Shown piece by piece: positions 1 to 6,995 of a stretch of DNA of 15,996 nucleotides (position 1 is the stretch's first letter; each line of letters begins with the position of its first letter). The stretch is taken from the NCBI GenBank assembly GCA_041694515.1, contig JASMSZ010000078.1, forward strand, positions 1-15,996, written 5' to 3'. A model generated the notes under the pieces. It saw only the letters and a list, made by a program, of their open reading frames with translations, did no database searches and had not been told where the DNA came from. Both the position numbers and the translations under genes were made by a program. The stretch is from Halanaerobium sp041694515. Its GTDB lineage: Bacteria > Bacillota > Halanaerobiia > Halanaerobiales > Halanaerobiaceae.

Positions 1-84
1 TATATATTTATAAAATATTATAATTTTATTTTATCGATAATCTGTTATAAAATCAAGATTGTAAACTATAAGGGGGAAGATAAA

Positions 85-1104
85 ATGAATAAGCTTAGTG
101 ATTATCTAGCAGGGATCATCCTTACAATTTTATTAGCTTTAACTGCTAAAGCTGTAAGCACTTACATACCTATGCATTTGATCAGCGGCAGTGTTCTGGC
201 ACTAATGCTGGGGATGCTTTTAAATCCGATTATTAGAGGAATTTCTATTTTCAATAGCGGTATCAATTTTGTTTCGAAGAAAATTTTAAAAGCAGGAATT
301 GTACTGATGGTACTTACTTTGAGTTTTTCTCAGGTTTTATCTGTTGGTGGTTATTCGTTAATTGTGATGACCTTTACTCTGCTGACTGCCTTTGGAGGAG
401 GATATTTATTTGGACGTCTTTTTAATATGAACAGGAAACTTTCAAGTCTGATTTCAGCTGGTACCGGTGTCTTCGTTGTCTCTGCAATATCTGCAGTAGC
501 TCCAACAATTTATGCGTACAACAGCCATATAGACTATGCTATTTCCGATACTTTTATATTTGATGTGCTGATGGTAATCTTATTTCCTCTAGCAGGGAGA
601 TATTTTGGCATGAGTGATTTAGGTTTTGGCCTCTGGGCAGGAACAGCAGTTAATGATACCTCCTCGGTTGTAGCAGCTGGCTATGCTTTTTCGGATGCTG
701 CTGGTGCTTTTGCGGTAATCGTAAAATTAACGAGAACTCTTTCTATTGTGCCTATTGTAATGATTTTTTCAATTATAAATGCCAGAGAAAATAAAAAGCT
801 GGGTTTAAGTGCAAATGAACAGGAAGAAAAAGTTGAAATCAAAAATATATTTCCTTATTTTATTCTCTTATTTCTAGCAATGGTGGCCGTAAAAAGTACC
901 GGTTTTATCTCAGCTGAATTAAGCAGCAATATTGCTTCAATATCTAAATTCATGATGATTATGGCTCTAGGAGCAATTGGCCTGACAACTAATTTTAGCG
1001 AGGTATCTGATTCAGGAATTAAACCATTACTGCACGGTTTTATTATTTCTTCACTGGTAGTTATTGTTTCTTTTACAGTTCAGCTGTTTATTGGCCAGAT
1101 TTAA
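85..1104 (+). CDS. UPF0324 / YeiH-family putative membrane transporter
   Basis: A 339-residue polytopic membrane protein with about ten hydrophobic segments. The family (PF03601, Cons_hypoth698) is often annotated as putative sulfate exporter, but its substrate is not firmly established. Family signatures are visible: an AGTGVFVVSAISAVAP loop at about residue 125-140, and GTAVNDTSSVVAAGYAF followed by IVKLTRTLSIVPIV at about 188-230. Family members commonly carry a Cys-containing GTSICGASAIAA version of the first loop; here that Cys position is Val. A charged cytoplasmic loop (ARENKKLGLSANEQEE) lies near 233-250. An AGGGGG Shine-Dalgarno at 70-75 supports the ATG at 85. The upstream 84 bases are AT-rich with a TTATCGATAA palindrome at 31-40 and a weak -10-like TATAAA at 46-51; I cannot call a firm promoter. 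The next gene follows after a short gap without a terminator, so co-transcription is possible. Confidence 0.85.
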   Translation: MNKLSDYLAGIILTILLALTAKAVSTYIPMHLISGSVLALMLGMLLNPIIRGISIFNSGINFVSKKILKAGIVLMVLTLSFSQVLSVGGYSLIVMTFTLLTAFGGGYLFGRLFNMNRKLSSLISAGTGVFVVSAISAVAPTIYAYNSHIDYAISDTFIFDVLMVILFPLAGRYFGMSDLGFGLWAGTAVNDTSSVVAAGYAFSDAAGAFAVIVKLTRTLSIVPIVMIFSIINARENKKLGLSANEQEEKVEIKNIFPYFILLFLAMVAVKSTGFISAELSSNIASISKFMMIMALGAIGLTTNFSEVSDSGIKPLLHGFIISSLVVIVSFTVQLFIGQI

Positions 1105-1161
1105 ATATTTAATTTCAAGAGCGCTTATGTTAAGATAAGGCTAAAGGAAGTGATAATAAAG

Positions 1162-2148
1162 ATGGATAATATAAAATTTAAAGCACTGGAAGTAAGTGAA
1201 GTTAAGGGAGAATATACAAGAAAAGTTATAGAAAAAGAAATTAAGGATCTGCCAGCAGGTAATTTAATAATTAAGGTTAAATACTCTTCTTTAAATTATA
1301 AGGATGCTCTTTCTGCAGCTGGGAATAAAGGAGTTACCAAGGAATATCCTCATACACCTGGTATAGATGCAGCAGGCATAGTAGTCGAAGACAGTAGTGG
1401 TACTTATCAAAAAGGCGATCAGGTTATAGTTACCGGTTATGATTTAGGAATGAATACTGACGGTGGTTTTGAGGAATATATCCGAATCCCTGCAGAGTGG
1501 GCTGTGAAATTACCAGAGAATCTGTCTTTAAAAGAAAGTATGATTTATGGGACTGCAGGATTTACAGCAGCACTTTCGGTTTATAAACTTTTAGCAGCAG
1601 ATGTTGAACGAGGAAATATCCTGGTTACTGGTGCTTCCGGAGGGGTCGGCAGTTTTGCCTCTGCTATTTTAGCAAAGCTCGGTTATGATGTTACAGCAGC
1701 AACTGGAAAAACTGAGGCAGAAGAATATTTCAATAACTTAGGGGTAAAAAATATTATAGATAGAAAAGAGCTTGCTGATGATTCCGGTAAGATGCTGTTA
1801 AAAGAAAAGTGGTCAGGCGTTATTGATACTGTAGGTGGCAGTCTACTTTCTAATGCTATTAAATCAACCAGCTATGATGGAGCTGTGACCTGCTGTGGAA
1901 ATGTAGCATCGGCAAAGCTGGATCTTAATGTTTACCCCTTTATCTTAAGAGGGATCAGCTTATTTGGGATTGATTCTGTTCAGTGCAAAAGAACTTTAAG
2001 AGAAGATATCTGGCAGAAAATTGCTTCAGACTGGAAGCTTGATCAACTGGATGAGTTTACAACAGAAGTACGATTAGAAGATTTAGATAGGCAGATTGAA
2101 AACATGCTGGCCGGAAATTCAAAAGGCAGAATAATAGTTAAACTATAA
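1162..2148 (+). CDS. YhdH/YhfP-family (AcuI-like) zinc-free medium-chain oxidoreductase
   Basis: A 328-residue NADPH-dependent reductase of the MDR superfamily, subgroup YhdH/YhfP. Characterised relatives include AcuI, which reduces acryloyl-CoA to propanoyl-CoA; the substrate here is unknown. Visible features are the YSSLNYKDAL motif (residues 41-50), PGIDAAG (66-72), the Rossmann signature GASGGVGS (157-164) and a C-terminal GKIIVKL-like end. The catalytic and structural zinc ligands of alcohol dehydrogenases are absent. An in-frame GTG at 1150 is rejected as start because it sits inside the Shine-Dalgarno AAAGGAAGTGAT (1143-1154); the ATG at 1162 follows at a workable distance. No promoter was recognised in the 57-base gap from the upstream membrane gene. 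A terminator follows at 2180. Confidence 0.85.
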   Translation: MDNIKFKALEVSEVKGEYTRKVIEKEIKDLPAGNLIIKVKYSSLNYKDALSAAGNKGVTKEYPHTPGIDAAGIVVEDSSGTYQKGDQVIVTGYDLGMNTDGGFEEYIRIPAEWAVKLPENLSLKESMIYGTAGFTAALSVYKLLAADVERGNILVTGASGGVGSFASAILAKLGYDVTAATGKTEAEEYFNNLGVKNIIDRKELADDSGKMLLKEKWSGVIDTVGGSLLSNAIKSTSYDGAVTCCGNVASAKLDLNVYPFILRGISLFGIDSVQCKRTLREDIWQKIASDWKLDQLDEFTTEVRLEDLDRQIENMLAGNSKGRIIVKL

Positions 2149-2179
2149 TTTTTAGCCAACTAAATAATTTGTTCTAGAG

Positions 2180-2210
2180 GAGGGGCTTTTTGTCAGCCAC
2201 TCTTTTTTCT
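2180..2210 (+). terminator. Rho-independent terminator after the YhdH-like gene
   Basis: Arms GAGGGGCT (2180-2187) and AGCCACTC (2195-2202) form an 8-bp stem with one G-A mismatch and a 7-nt loop, followed by six T residues at 2203-2208. Confidence 0.75.
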
Positions 2211-2240
2211 TATCAAAAATTAAAAAATCTTTATCATTAA

Positions 2241-2272
2241 TTCATATTCTCTTCACATTTCTATCCTATAAT
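2241..2272 (+). promoter_or_regulatory. Possible regulator-dependent promoter with direct hexamer repeats
   Basis: TTCATA (2241-2246) and TTCACA (2252-2257) are direct repeats 11 bp apart, followed 9 bp later by a perfect -10 hexamer TATAAT (2267-2272). The 11-bp periodicity resembles OmpR/PhoB-type response-regulator boxes such as the PhoP box of Bacillus. There is no good -35 box, which would suit an activated promoter. No sizeable ORF follows directly, so it could feed the DUF305 operon from further upstream. This rests on pattern only. Confidence 0.3.
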
Positions 2273-2334
2273 TAATTTAGAGTAAAGATGACAGTAATAG
2301 TAGAGTTTAATATTTAACAATTGCGATATAAGTC

Positions 2335-2363
2335 TTGACAGAATTAATCCCGAGTGCTATACT
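2335..2363 (+). promoter_or_regulatory. Sigma-70/SigA promoter of the DUF305 operon
   Basis: A consensus -35 TTGACA (2335-2340), a 17-bp spacer and a -10 TATACT (2358-2363) preceded by TG at 2355-2356, making it an extended -10 promoter. The predicted start point is near 2370, 57 bases before the DUF305 start codon. A promoter this strong usually needs repression, which fits the palindrome just downstream. Confidence 0.85.
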
Positions 2364-2372
2364 ATGTTTAAG

Positions 2373-2389
2373 ATACCTAATAGGGGTAT
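2373..2389 (+). promoter_or_regulatory. CsoR/CstR-like operator candidate
   Basis: The 17-nt sequence ATACCTAATAGGGGTAT has ATACC/GGTAT arms around an imperfect centre and lies immediately downstream of the predicted transcription start. Operators of the CsoR family (Cu(I) sensor CsoR, persulfide sensor CstR and relatives) in Firmicutes typically look like TACCC...GGGGTA. The position suits repression. No csoR-like gene lies in the window, so a regulator would have to act from elsewhere. The link to copper or persulfide is inference. Confidence 0.45.
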
Positions 2390-2426
2390 GTTGAGAGCTG
2401 ATTTAAGCTTAAAGGAGGATAACTAA

Positions 2427-2993
2427 ATGAAGAAAAATTTAATAATTACTTTAATTATATTAGCAGCAGTTGGTATTGGAGCTAATCTTGTTTTTGCCCA
2501 GCCTGAATTTGGACCCGGAATGATGGGGCCGGGTATGATGAGACCTGGAATGATGGAATCAGTAAACAGTGAATATGAATTTTTAGTCAAAATGATACCT
2601 CACCATGAAGAAGCTGTAACCAAGGCAGAGATTTTAAGAGATAATACCAATAGGGAGGAAATGCGAGAATTTGCTAAAGATATTATAGAGGTTCAGACTC
2701 AGGAAATTGAAGAAATGGAAAAGTACCTGGCTGAGTGGTATCCTAATAGAACAAACAATTATCAGTATCAACCAATGATGGGAAATTATGAAGGATTAGC
2801 TGGCGGCGAATTAGATTATGCCTTTTTAGAAGATATGATTTTCCACCATATGGGAGCTGTTATGATGTCCCAGCAGTTAATTATGCAGGATCTAGCTGAA
2901 CATCGATCAGTTTATTTACTTGCTGAAAGTATTAGAAATAGTCAGAGGCAGGAAATTTTTATGATGCGCGACTGGCTTGACAGATGGTACTAA
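2427..2993 (+). CDS. Exported Met-rich DUF305 protein with two four-helix-type repeats
   Basis: A 188-residue secreted or lipid-free exported protein. Residues 1-24 form a Sec signal peptide with a probable cleavage site after VFA and before QPEF. A Met-rich stretch with GPGMM repeats (29-43) follows. The body is a tandem duplication of the DUF305 (PF03713) unit: repeat 1 (about 49-105) carries EYEFLVKMIPHHEEAV with His59-His60, and repeat 2 (about 130-188) carries DYAFLEDMIFHHMGAV with His140-His141. Each unit ends in a Trp-x-x-x-Trp-Tyr or Glu-Trp-Tyr segment. The His pairs and Met clusters suggest soft-metal binding; some DUF305 proteins, such as cyanobacterial CopM, bind copper outside the cytoplasm. 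AAAGGAGG at 2411-2418 sets the start. It is the first gene of the DUF305-SHOCT-DUF302 operon. DUF305 identity is confident; copper as ligand is inferred. Confidence 0.85.
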   Translation: MKKNLIITLIILAAVGIGANLVFAQPEFGPGMMGPGMMRPGMMESVNSEYEFLVKMIPHHEEAVTKAEILRDNTNREEMREFAKDIIEVQTQEIEEMEKYLAEWYPNRTNNYQYQPMMGNYEGLAGGELDYAFLEDMIFHHMGAVMMSQQLIMQDLAEHRSVYLLAESIRNSQRQEIFMMRDWLDRWY

Positions 2994-3047
2994 AGATTAT
3001 TTATTAGTTTAGAATAAAGTTTGGAATAATAAGTAGGAGGTATAATT

Positions 3048-3365
3048 ATGATGGGTTTTGGCCCAGGAATGATGGGCGGTGGGTTTTCAATTATTTTCTG
3101 GATTGTAATCATTGGTGTTGTCTATTATTTCTTTAAGGAATATAACAGGCACAATCATCACAGTCGTCATGATCGCAGAAATGGTGGTCCACCCTATAGC
3201 GGTCACAGTAAATTTACTGACCAGCAAGATAGATTTAACAATAGCAGAGAAATTGAATATAGAAAAAGTGAAGATAGTGCAGAAAAAATTGCCAGAGAGC
3301 GTTATGCTAAAGGCGAAATCACTAAAGAAGAGTTAAAAGAAATTCTTGATAATTTAAACAATTAG
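3048..3365 (+). CDS. Small membrane protein with a C-terminal SHOCT domain
   Basis: A 105-residue protein in three parts. The N-terminus is short and Met/Gly-rich (MMGFGPGMMGGGF) and echoes the Met-rich tail of the DUF305 protein upstream. One transmembrane segment follows at about residues 14-30. A His/Arg-rich cytoplasmic stretch (34-44, containing HNHHSRH) and a polar linker lead to a SHOCT domain (about 77-103, RYAKGEITKEELKEIL). SHOCT is a short oligomerisation domain found at the ends of many small membrane proteins. AGGAGG at 3035-3040 lies 7 nt before the first ATG (3048) and 10 nt before the second (3051), so either could initiate. The His-rich and Met-rich segments are compatible with metal handling, but no function is established. 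It lies between the DUF305 and DUF302 genes with no terminator on either side. Confidence 0.8.
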   Translation: MMGFGPGMMGGGFSIIFWIVIIGVVYYFFKEYNRHNHHSRHDRRNGGPPYSGHSKFTDQQDRFNNSREIEYRKSEDSAEKIARERYAKGEITKEELKEILDNLNN

Positions 3366-3403
3366 ATTCAAAATTCAACCTTAAAATATAAGGAGGAATA
3401 ATG

Positions 3404-3793
3404 ATGAGTAAATATGGAATTCAAAAAACAGTTGAACTTTCCTATTCTGAGGCAGTAACTAAGGTGAAAAATGAGTTGAAAGAAGAGGGTTTTGGTGTCC
3501 TGGCAGAAATTGATATGCAGAAGACTTTTAAAGAGAAGCTGGATAAAGATATGAATAACTACATTATTTTAGAAGCCTGCAACCCCGCCTTTGCTTTTGA
3601 AGGTATAGGCGAGGAAGCAGAACTTGGCCTCTTGCTTCCCTGTAATGTGATTATTTACGAAAATGACAATGAAGAAACAGAAGTAGCAGCGATTGATCCT
3701 GTAAAGGCCCTGGGAATGTCAGAAGACAAAAGAGTTAATGAAATAGCAAAAGAAATAAAATCAAGATTAACAAGAGTAATTGAAAATATTTAG
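3404..3793 (+). CDS. DUF302-family cytoplasmic protein
   Basis: A 129-residue soluble protein of the DUF302 family (PF03625). Recognisable features are EEGFGVLAEIDMQKTFKEKL (28-46) and two conserved Cys motifs, LEACNPAFAF (Cys59) and LLLPCNVIIYE (Cys80). The family has no proven biochemical role; the two conserved Cys could bind a metal or thiol ligand, which is inference. Two ATG codons are adjacent. The one at 3401 is only 4 nt from the AGGAGG at 3391-3396, whereas the one at 3404 has a 7-nt spacer and is preferred. It is the last gene of the three-gene operon, followed by a strong terminator. DUF302 commonly occurs near DUF305, SHOCT and copper genes, which supports a joint role in metal or redox stress at the envelope. 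Confidence 0.8.
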   Translation: MSKYGIQKTVELSYSEAVTKVKNELKEEGFGVLAEIDMQKTFKEKLDKDMNNYIILEACNPAFAFEGIGEEAELGLLLPCNVIIYENDNEETEVAAIDPVKALGMSEDKRVNEIAKEIKSRLTRVIENI

Positions 3794-3813
3794 ACTAATA
3801 AATATTTTAACTT

Positions 3814-3863
3814 AACCTGTATAACGGCAGTGGCCTAATTAGCTGTAGTTATACAGGTTTTCT
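3814..3863 (+). terminator. Terminator of the DUF305-SHOCT-DUF302 operon
   Basis: A perfect 12-bp inverted repeat, AACCTGTATAAC (3814-3825) and GTTATACAGGTT (3848-3859), encloses a 22-nt loop that itself contains the palindrome CTAATTAG. The T tract after it (TTTTCTATTT) is modest. Confidence 0.7.
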
Positions 3864-3881
3864 ATTTAATAATTAATTGTG

Positions 3882-3910
3882 TTGCTATAACTATTTCTGA
3901 GTAATATACT
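3882..3910 (+). promoter_or_regulatory. SigA promoter of the DUF4256 gene
   Basis: -35 TTGCTA (3882-3887), a 17-bp spacer and -10 TATACT (3905-3910). It sits between the operon terminator and the next gene, so that gene is probably expressed separately. Confidence 0.6.
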
Positions 3911-3974
3911 ATATTTATAGAGAGAAACTAAAAATTTATTTATAAAACCTTTAAAGTTAAAGGGGGATAAAAGG

Positions 3975-4544
3975 GTGAAGAAAAACGCTAAAAAAGAATT
4001 ATCTGCAGAACAGGAGCAGAAATTAATTAAAATTTCAAAAGAACGCTTTGAAGAAAATATGGATCGCCATCAGAATCTTAAATGGTCTGCGTTAGAAAAA
4101 AGACTTTTATCTAAACCGGAAAAATTGTGGTCACTGAATGAGATGGAAAAAACAGGTGGAGAACCGGATGCTGTTGATTTTGACCAGAATAGTGGAGAAT
4201 ATATATTTGTCGACTGTGTAGCTGAAAGTCCTGCCGGAAGAAGGAGTCTCTGCTATGATCGGGAAGCACTTGATTCAAGAAAAAAGAATAAGCCTGAAAA
4301 TAGTGCCCTTGATCTGGCTGCGGATATGGGAATAGAAATTTTAACAGAAAAAGAATACCGCAAGCTGCAGGAGCTGGGAGACTTTGATTTAAAAACTTCA
4401 AGCTGGATAAAAACACCTGAAGAGATTCGAGAACTGGGAGGAGCACTTTTCTGTGACCGCCGCTATGATCATGTTTTTGTTTATCATAATGGTGCTCAAT
4501 CATATTATAGTTCCCGAGGGTTTCGCGGATCACTGCGGGTTTAA
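3975..4544 (+). CDS. DUF4256-family protein
   Basis: A 189-residue soluble protein matching the DUF4256 family (PF14066) over nearly its whole length. Recognisable conserved blocks are ERFEENMDRH (about 27-36), EKTGGEPDAV (57-66), FVDCVAESPAGRRSLCYDR (77-95), KTSSWIKTPEEIRELGGA (140-157) and the C-terminal DHVFVYHNGAQSYYSSRGFR (165-184). No catalytic role is known for the family, and I infer none. There is no signal peptide or membrane segment. The start is GTG at 3975, 8 nt after AGGGGG at 3961-3966; no ATG is better placed. It is a single gene with its own promoter, with a 137-base gap before the next gene. Confidence 0.8.
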   Translation: MKKNAKKELSAEQEQKLIKISKERFEENMDRHQNLKWSALEKRLLSKPEKLWSLNEMEKTGGEPDAVDFDQNSGEYIFVDCVAESPAGRRSLCYDREALDSRKKNKPENSALDLAADMGIEILTEKEYRKLQELGDFDLKTSSWIKTPEEIRELGGALFCDRRYDHVFVYHNGAQSYYSSRGFRGSLRV

Positions 4545-4561
4545 TGCAATAAATATTCCTG

Positions 4562-4612
4562 CTTATCAATTTAACTTGTTTTATAGGTCTTTAAATGTTA
4601 AAATTTGATAAG
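4562..4612. repeat. AT-rich inverted repeat between the DUF4256 and HD genes
   Basis: CTTATCAA (4562-4569) and TTGATAAG (4605-4612) are perfect 8-bp arms. Complementarity continues inward (TTTAAC against GTTAAA) after a 2-nt bulge. No T tract follows on the plus strand. The right arm overlaps the -35 box of the HD-gene promoter, so it could be a weak terminator, an operator or chance in AT-rich DNA. Confidence 0.35.
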
Positions 4613-4633
4613 TAAGTTATTAAGAATTAGAAT
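4605..4633 (+). promoter_or_regulatory. SigA promoter of the HD - alkA/ogt - dsrE-like operon
   Basis: -35 TTGATA (4605-4610), a 17-bp spacer and -10 TAGAAT (4628-4633), each matching consensus at five of six positions. The predicted start is about 40 bases before the HD gene. Confidence 0.55.
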
Positions 4634-4681
4634 TTAAAACAACAGGATTTAAAATAACTAGAATATACAAGAGGTGCAAAA

Positions 4682-5410
4682 ATGAAGGAACTGAAAGAAA
4701 CTTTTATTGCCGATCTTAAACAGACCGGAAAAAATGGAATTGAAGAATTGTTAGTTTTTTTAGAAGAAATTGATTTTTATAAAAAGCCGGCCAGTATTAG
4801 ACATCATTTAAATAGGACTGGTGGACTTTTAGAACACACTGAAAATGTTAAGAGAGAATATTTAAAATTAAATGAAGAAATTTCTGCAGGCATACCACGG
4901 GAAAATATTATTCTTCAGGCTTCCCTGCATGATATCGAAAAATGTTTTGCTTATACTTCAGAGATGCAGCATACTATTACTCCCGGCCAGAATAATTTTT
5001 TAAGAAGTCTGGTTAGAGATAATATGGAAATGTATAATAATTATGGCCTTGATAAATATGTTGAGGATAAGGAATTTATAATTTCCAAAGAATATGCCAG
5101 TGATTTGATCAAGTGGTTTAAGGATGGACGGAATGTTGCTCCACCTGATTTAAGAAATGACTGGAATTATAACGAGGATAATTTGCCATTAAACCATTCA
5201 ATGCGGGCAATTCTTGAAGCATCTAAATTCATTAACTTAGAAGAGAGGGATATCCTTGCGATTACCTATCATATGGGACCTTATGGCCCCTTTGATGAGC
5301 GCAAAAGAAGTAAAGCAGAAGAACTCTATCCTGATGTGAGACTTCTTCACCTGGCTGACTCTATAGCTACTAAAAAAGAAGATATTGAAGAAGAATTGAA
5401 TGGTAATTAA
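4682..5410 (+). CDS. HD-domain metal-dependent phosphohydrolase
   Basis: A 242-residue cytoplasmic protein of the HD superfamily. The metal ligands of the H...HD...D pattern are visible: His52 in GGLLEHTENV, His83-Asp84 in ASLHDIEKC, a later His197 in ITYHMGPYG and Asp226 in LLHLADSIA. HD enzymes hydrolyse nucleotides or other phosphate esters; nothing in the sequence points to a specific substrate such as ppGpp or a deoxynucleotide. GAGGTG at 4671-4676 supports the start. It is probably first in an operon with the alkylation-repair fusion, whose start lies 48 bases downstream with no terminator between. A nucleotide-clean-up role beside DNA repair is plausible but is only an inference from context. 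Confidence 0.8.
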   Translation: MKELKETFIADLKQTGKNGIEELLVFLEEIDFYKKPASIRHHLNRTGGLLEHTENVKREYLKLNEEISAGIPRENIILQASLHDIEKCFAYTSEMQHTITPGQNNFLRSLVRDNMEMYNNYGLDKYVEDKEFIISKEYASDLIKWFKDGRNVAPPDLRNDWNYNEDNLPLNHSMRAILEASKFINLEERDILAITYHMGPYGPFDERKRSKAEELYPDVRLLHLADSIATKKEDIEEELNGN

Positions 5411-5458
5411 ATAGATAGATTTAGTTAAGATCTCCTTTAATTGAGGTGTTTTTAGATT

Positions 5459-6568
5459 ATGAAAAAGAAAATAGAAATTTCTCAAGCAGAAATTGATCAC
5501 CTAAAAGTTAAAGACAGGAGGATGTCAGATTTAATTGAATATCTTGGTGAAATAAATAGACATTATACTCCTGATCCTTTTACTTCTCTAACTCAGAGTA
5601 TTGTCTACCAGCAGCTTTCTGGCAGTACGGCTGATTCTATCTGGAAGAAAGTAAATAATATTCTTCCTAAATTAACGCCTGAGGCTGTTGCTGCTGTTCC
5701 TGAAAATAAACTGAAAGAAGCCGGTCTATCTGAGCGTAAAGTTAATTACCTTAATAATCTTGCAGAAGCGGTTTTGAAGAATAAAGTTCAGCTTGCTAAA
5801 ATTGAAGAGCTTTCAGATGAAGAAATAATTGAACAGTTAACAGCTGTTAAAGGGATTGGCCGCTGGACAGCAGAGATGTTTTTAATATTTTCTTTAGTTA
5901 GAAGAAATGTAATCAGTTATCATGATCTAGGTATTAGGAAGGGGATTCAGTGGTTTTATGGCTTGAAATCTGAGCCGACAGAAAAAGATTTCAAAAAGTT
6001 TGAACGAAATTTCTCTCCTTACAATACAGCAGCTTCTTTTTATATCTGGGAGATAACAGCTCAAAATCTTGATCAGGTTTTTAAAAACGCTGGAGAATTA
6101 TCTACTGCTAATAAAGTGGCATATTATGACTCACCAATTGGGTTAATTGAGCTCCAGGCTAGTCAGGGTGAGCTGTTGCGCCTTCATTTTCAGGAAGTAA
6201 AGCGCTATCAGGAAGGGGAGGCAGCTGTTTTGGCAGCTGCGAAAAAGCAGCTGGATGAGTATTTTGAGGGTGAAAGGAAAGAATTCAAGCTTCCACTTAG
6301 AATTGAAGGTACAGATTTTCAAAAAAGTGTCTGGAGACAGCTAAGAGAAATTCCTTATGGAGCTACCTTTTCTTATAAGGAAGTGGCAGAAGCAATCGGG
6401 AATAATAAAGCTTACAGAGCAGTTGGTAATGCCAATAATAAAAACAGCATTCCAGTTATTATTCCCTGCCACCGGGTAACTGCAAGCAGTGGTAAAATAG
6501 GTGGTTATGGGGCAGGAATCTGGCGGAAAAAGTGGCTGCTTGAGCATGAAAAAAAGAATAAATTATGA
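5459..6568 (+). CDS. AlkA-type DNA glycosylase fused to O6-alkylguanine-DNA alkyltransferase
   Basis: A 369-residue bifunctional alkylation-repair protein. Residues about 1-210 form an HhH-GPD glycosylase of the AlkA (3-methyladenine glycosylase II) type, with a helix-hairpin-helix VKGIGRWTA (130-138) and catalytic Asp156 in SYHDLGIR. Residues about 220-365 are a complete Ogt/MGMT domain: an N-terminal AYYDSPIGLI segment, the DNA-binding region VWRQLREIPYGATFSYKEVA (291-310), Arg320 and the methyl acceptor Cys337 in IPCHRV. The first half would excise alkylated bases and the second would take alkyl groups from O6-guanine and be consumed in one turnover. A GAGGTG box (5443-5448) lies 10 nt before the ATG. 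The reading frame is continuous, with no sign of a stop at the junction. It lacks the AdaA regulatory domain, so it is not an Ada transcription factor. Confidence 0.92.
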   Translation: MKKKIEISQAEIDHLKVKDRRMSDLIEYLGEINRHYTPDPFTSLTQSIVYQQLSGSTADSIWKKVNNILPKLTPEAVAAVPENKLKEAGLSERKVNYLNNLAEAVLKNKVQLAKIEELSDEEIIEQLTAVKGIGRWTAEMFLIFSLVRRNVISYHDLGIRKGIQWFYGLKSEPTEKDFKKFERNFSPYNTAASFYIWEITAQNLDQVFKNAGELSTANKVAYYDSPIGLIELQASQGELLRLHFQEVKRYQEGEAAVLAAAKKQLDEYFEGERKEFKLPLRIEGTDFQKSVWRQLREIPYGATFSYKEVAEAIGNNKAYRAVGNANNKNSIPVIIPCHRVTASSGKIGGYGAGIWRKKWLLEHEKKNKL

Positions 6569-6604
6569 TATTATTTTTAATAAATTATAAAAGAGGTGAT
6601 GTTA

Positions 6605-6943
6605 ATGGATAAATTTGCATTTTTCGCATTTAACGGAGAATTGATGTGTTTTCAGCATGTGCTGCTCAATGCACTGGACTTAGCTGAAAAAGGACATGAG
6701 GCAAAGATTATTTTTGAAGGTGAAGCAGTAAAATTGGTTCAAAAGCTGGAAGAGTCAAATAACAAGCACTATTTTGAGGCTAAAGAGAAAGGACTAATCG
6801 ACTGTATCTGTAAAGCCTGTTCTGCTAAACTGGGAGTATTAGAATATAACGAGAAAACAGATATTCCTCTCAAAGGTGATATGAGTGGTCATCCTTCTAT
6901 GGAAGCCTACATAAAAGATGGTTATCAAATTATAACTATGTAA
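6605..6943 (+). CDS. DsrE-like small cytoplasmic protein with Cys cluster
   Basis: A 112-residue protein of the DsrE/DsrF-like fold (PF02635), a family linked to sulfur relay and persulfide handling. Supporting features are FAFNGELMCFQHVLLNALDL with Cys15 near the N-terminus, EGEAVKLV (38-45), a Cys cluster DCICKAC (Cys67, Cys69, Cys72) and the C-terminal GHPSMEAYIKDGYQIITM. The conserved Cys could carry a persulfide; this is family-based inference. Upstream in-frame GTG (6596) and ATG (6599) codons are rejected because they lie inside the Shine-Dalgarno AGAGGTGAT (6592-6600); the ATG at 6605 is right behind it. It follows the repair fusion by 36 bases and precedes the operon's terminator. 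Confidence 0.75.
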   Translation: MDKFAFFAFNGELMCFQHVLLNALDLAEKGHEAKIIFEGEAVKLVQKLEESNNKHYFEAKEKGLIDCICKACSAKLGVLEYNEKTDIPLKGDMSGHPSMEAYIKDGYQIITM

Positions 6944-6995
6944 ATTTTTGAAAATTATTTAATTTAAACATTAAAACAAAAATAAAAGATCTGAG

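Noticed and set aside
31..40. TTATCGATAA palindrome near the left edge
   Set aside because: A 10-bp AT-rich palindrome without a firm promoter next to it; too weak to call an operator.
2290..2319. Tiny ORF starting ATGACAGTAATAG after the upstream promoter candidate
   Set aside because: Only nine codons, with no clear ribosome site; too little to support a gene or leader peptide.
3112..3336. 74-codon plus-strand frame inside the SHOCT gene
   Set aside because: It is an alternative frame of a real gene with its own strong Shine-Dalgarno and domain match.
4111..4569. 152-codon open frame on the minus strand
   Set aside because: It is antisense to the well-matched DUF4256 gene, has no recognisable domain and has no Shine-Dalgarno.
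5237..5500. 87-codon open frame on the minus strand over the HD gene end
   Set aside because: Composition is Phe/Ile-rich as expected for the complement of Lys/Glu-rich coding DNA; no ribosome site.
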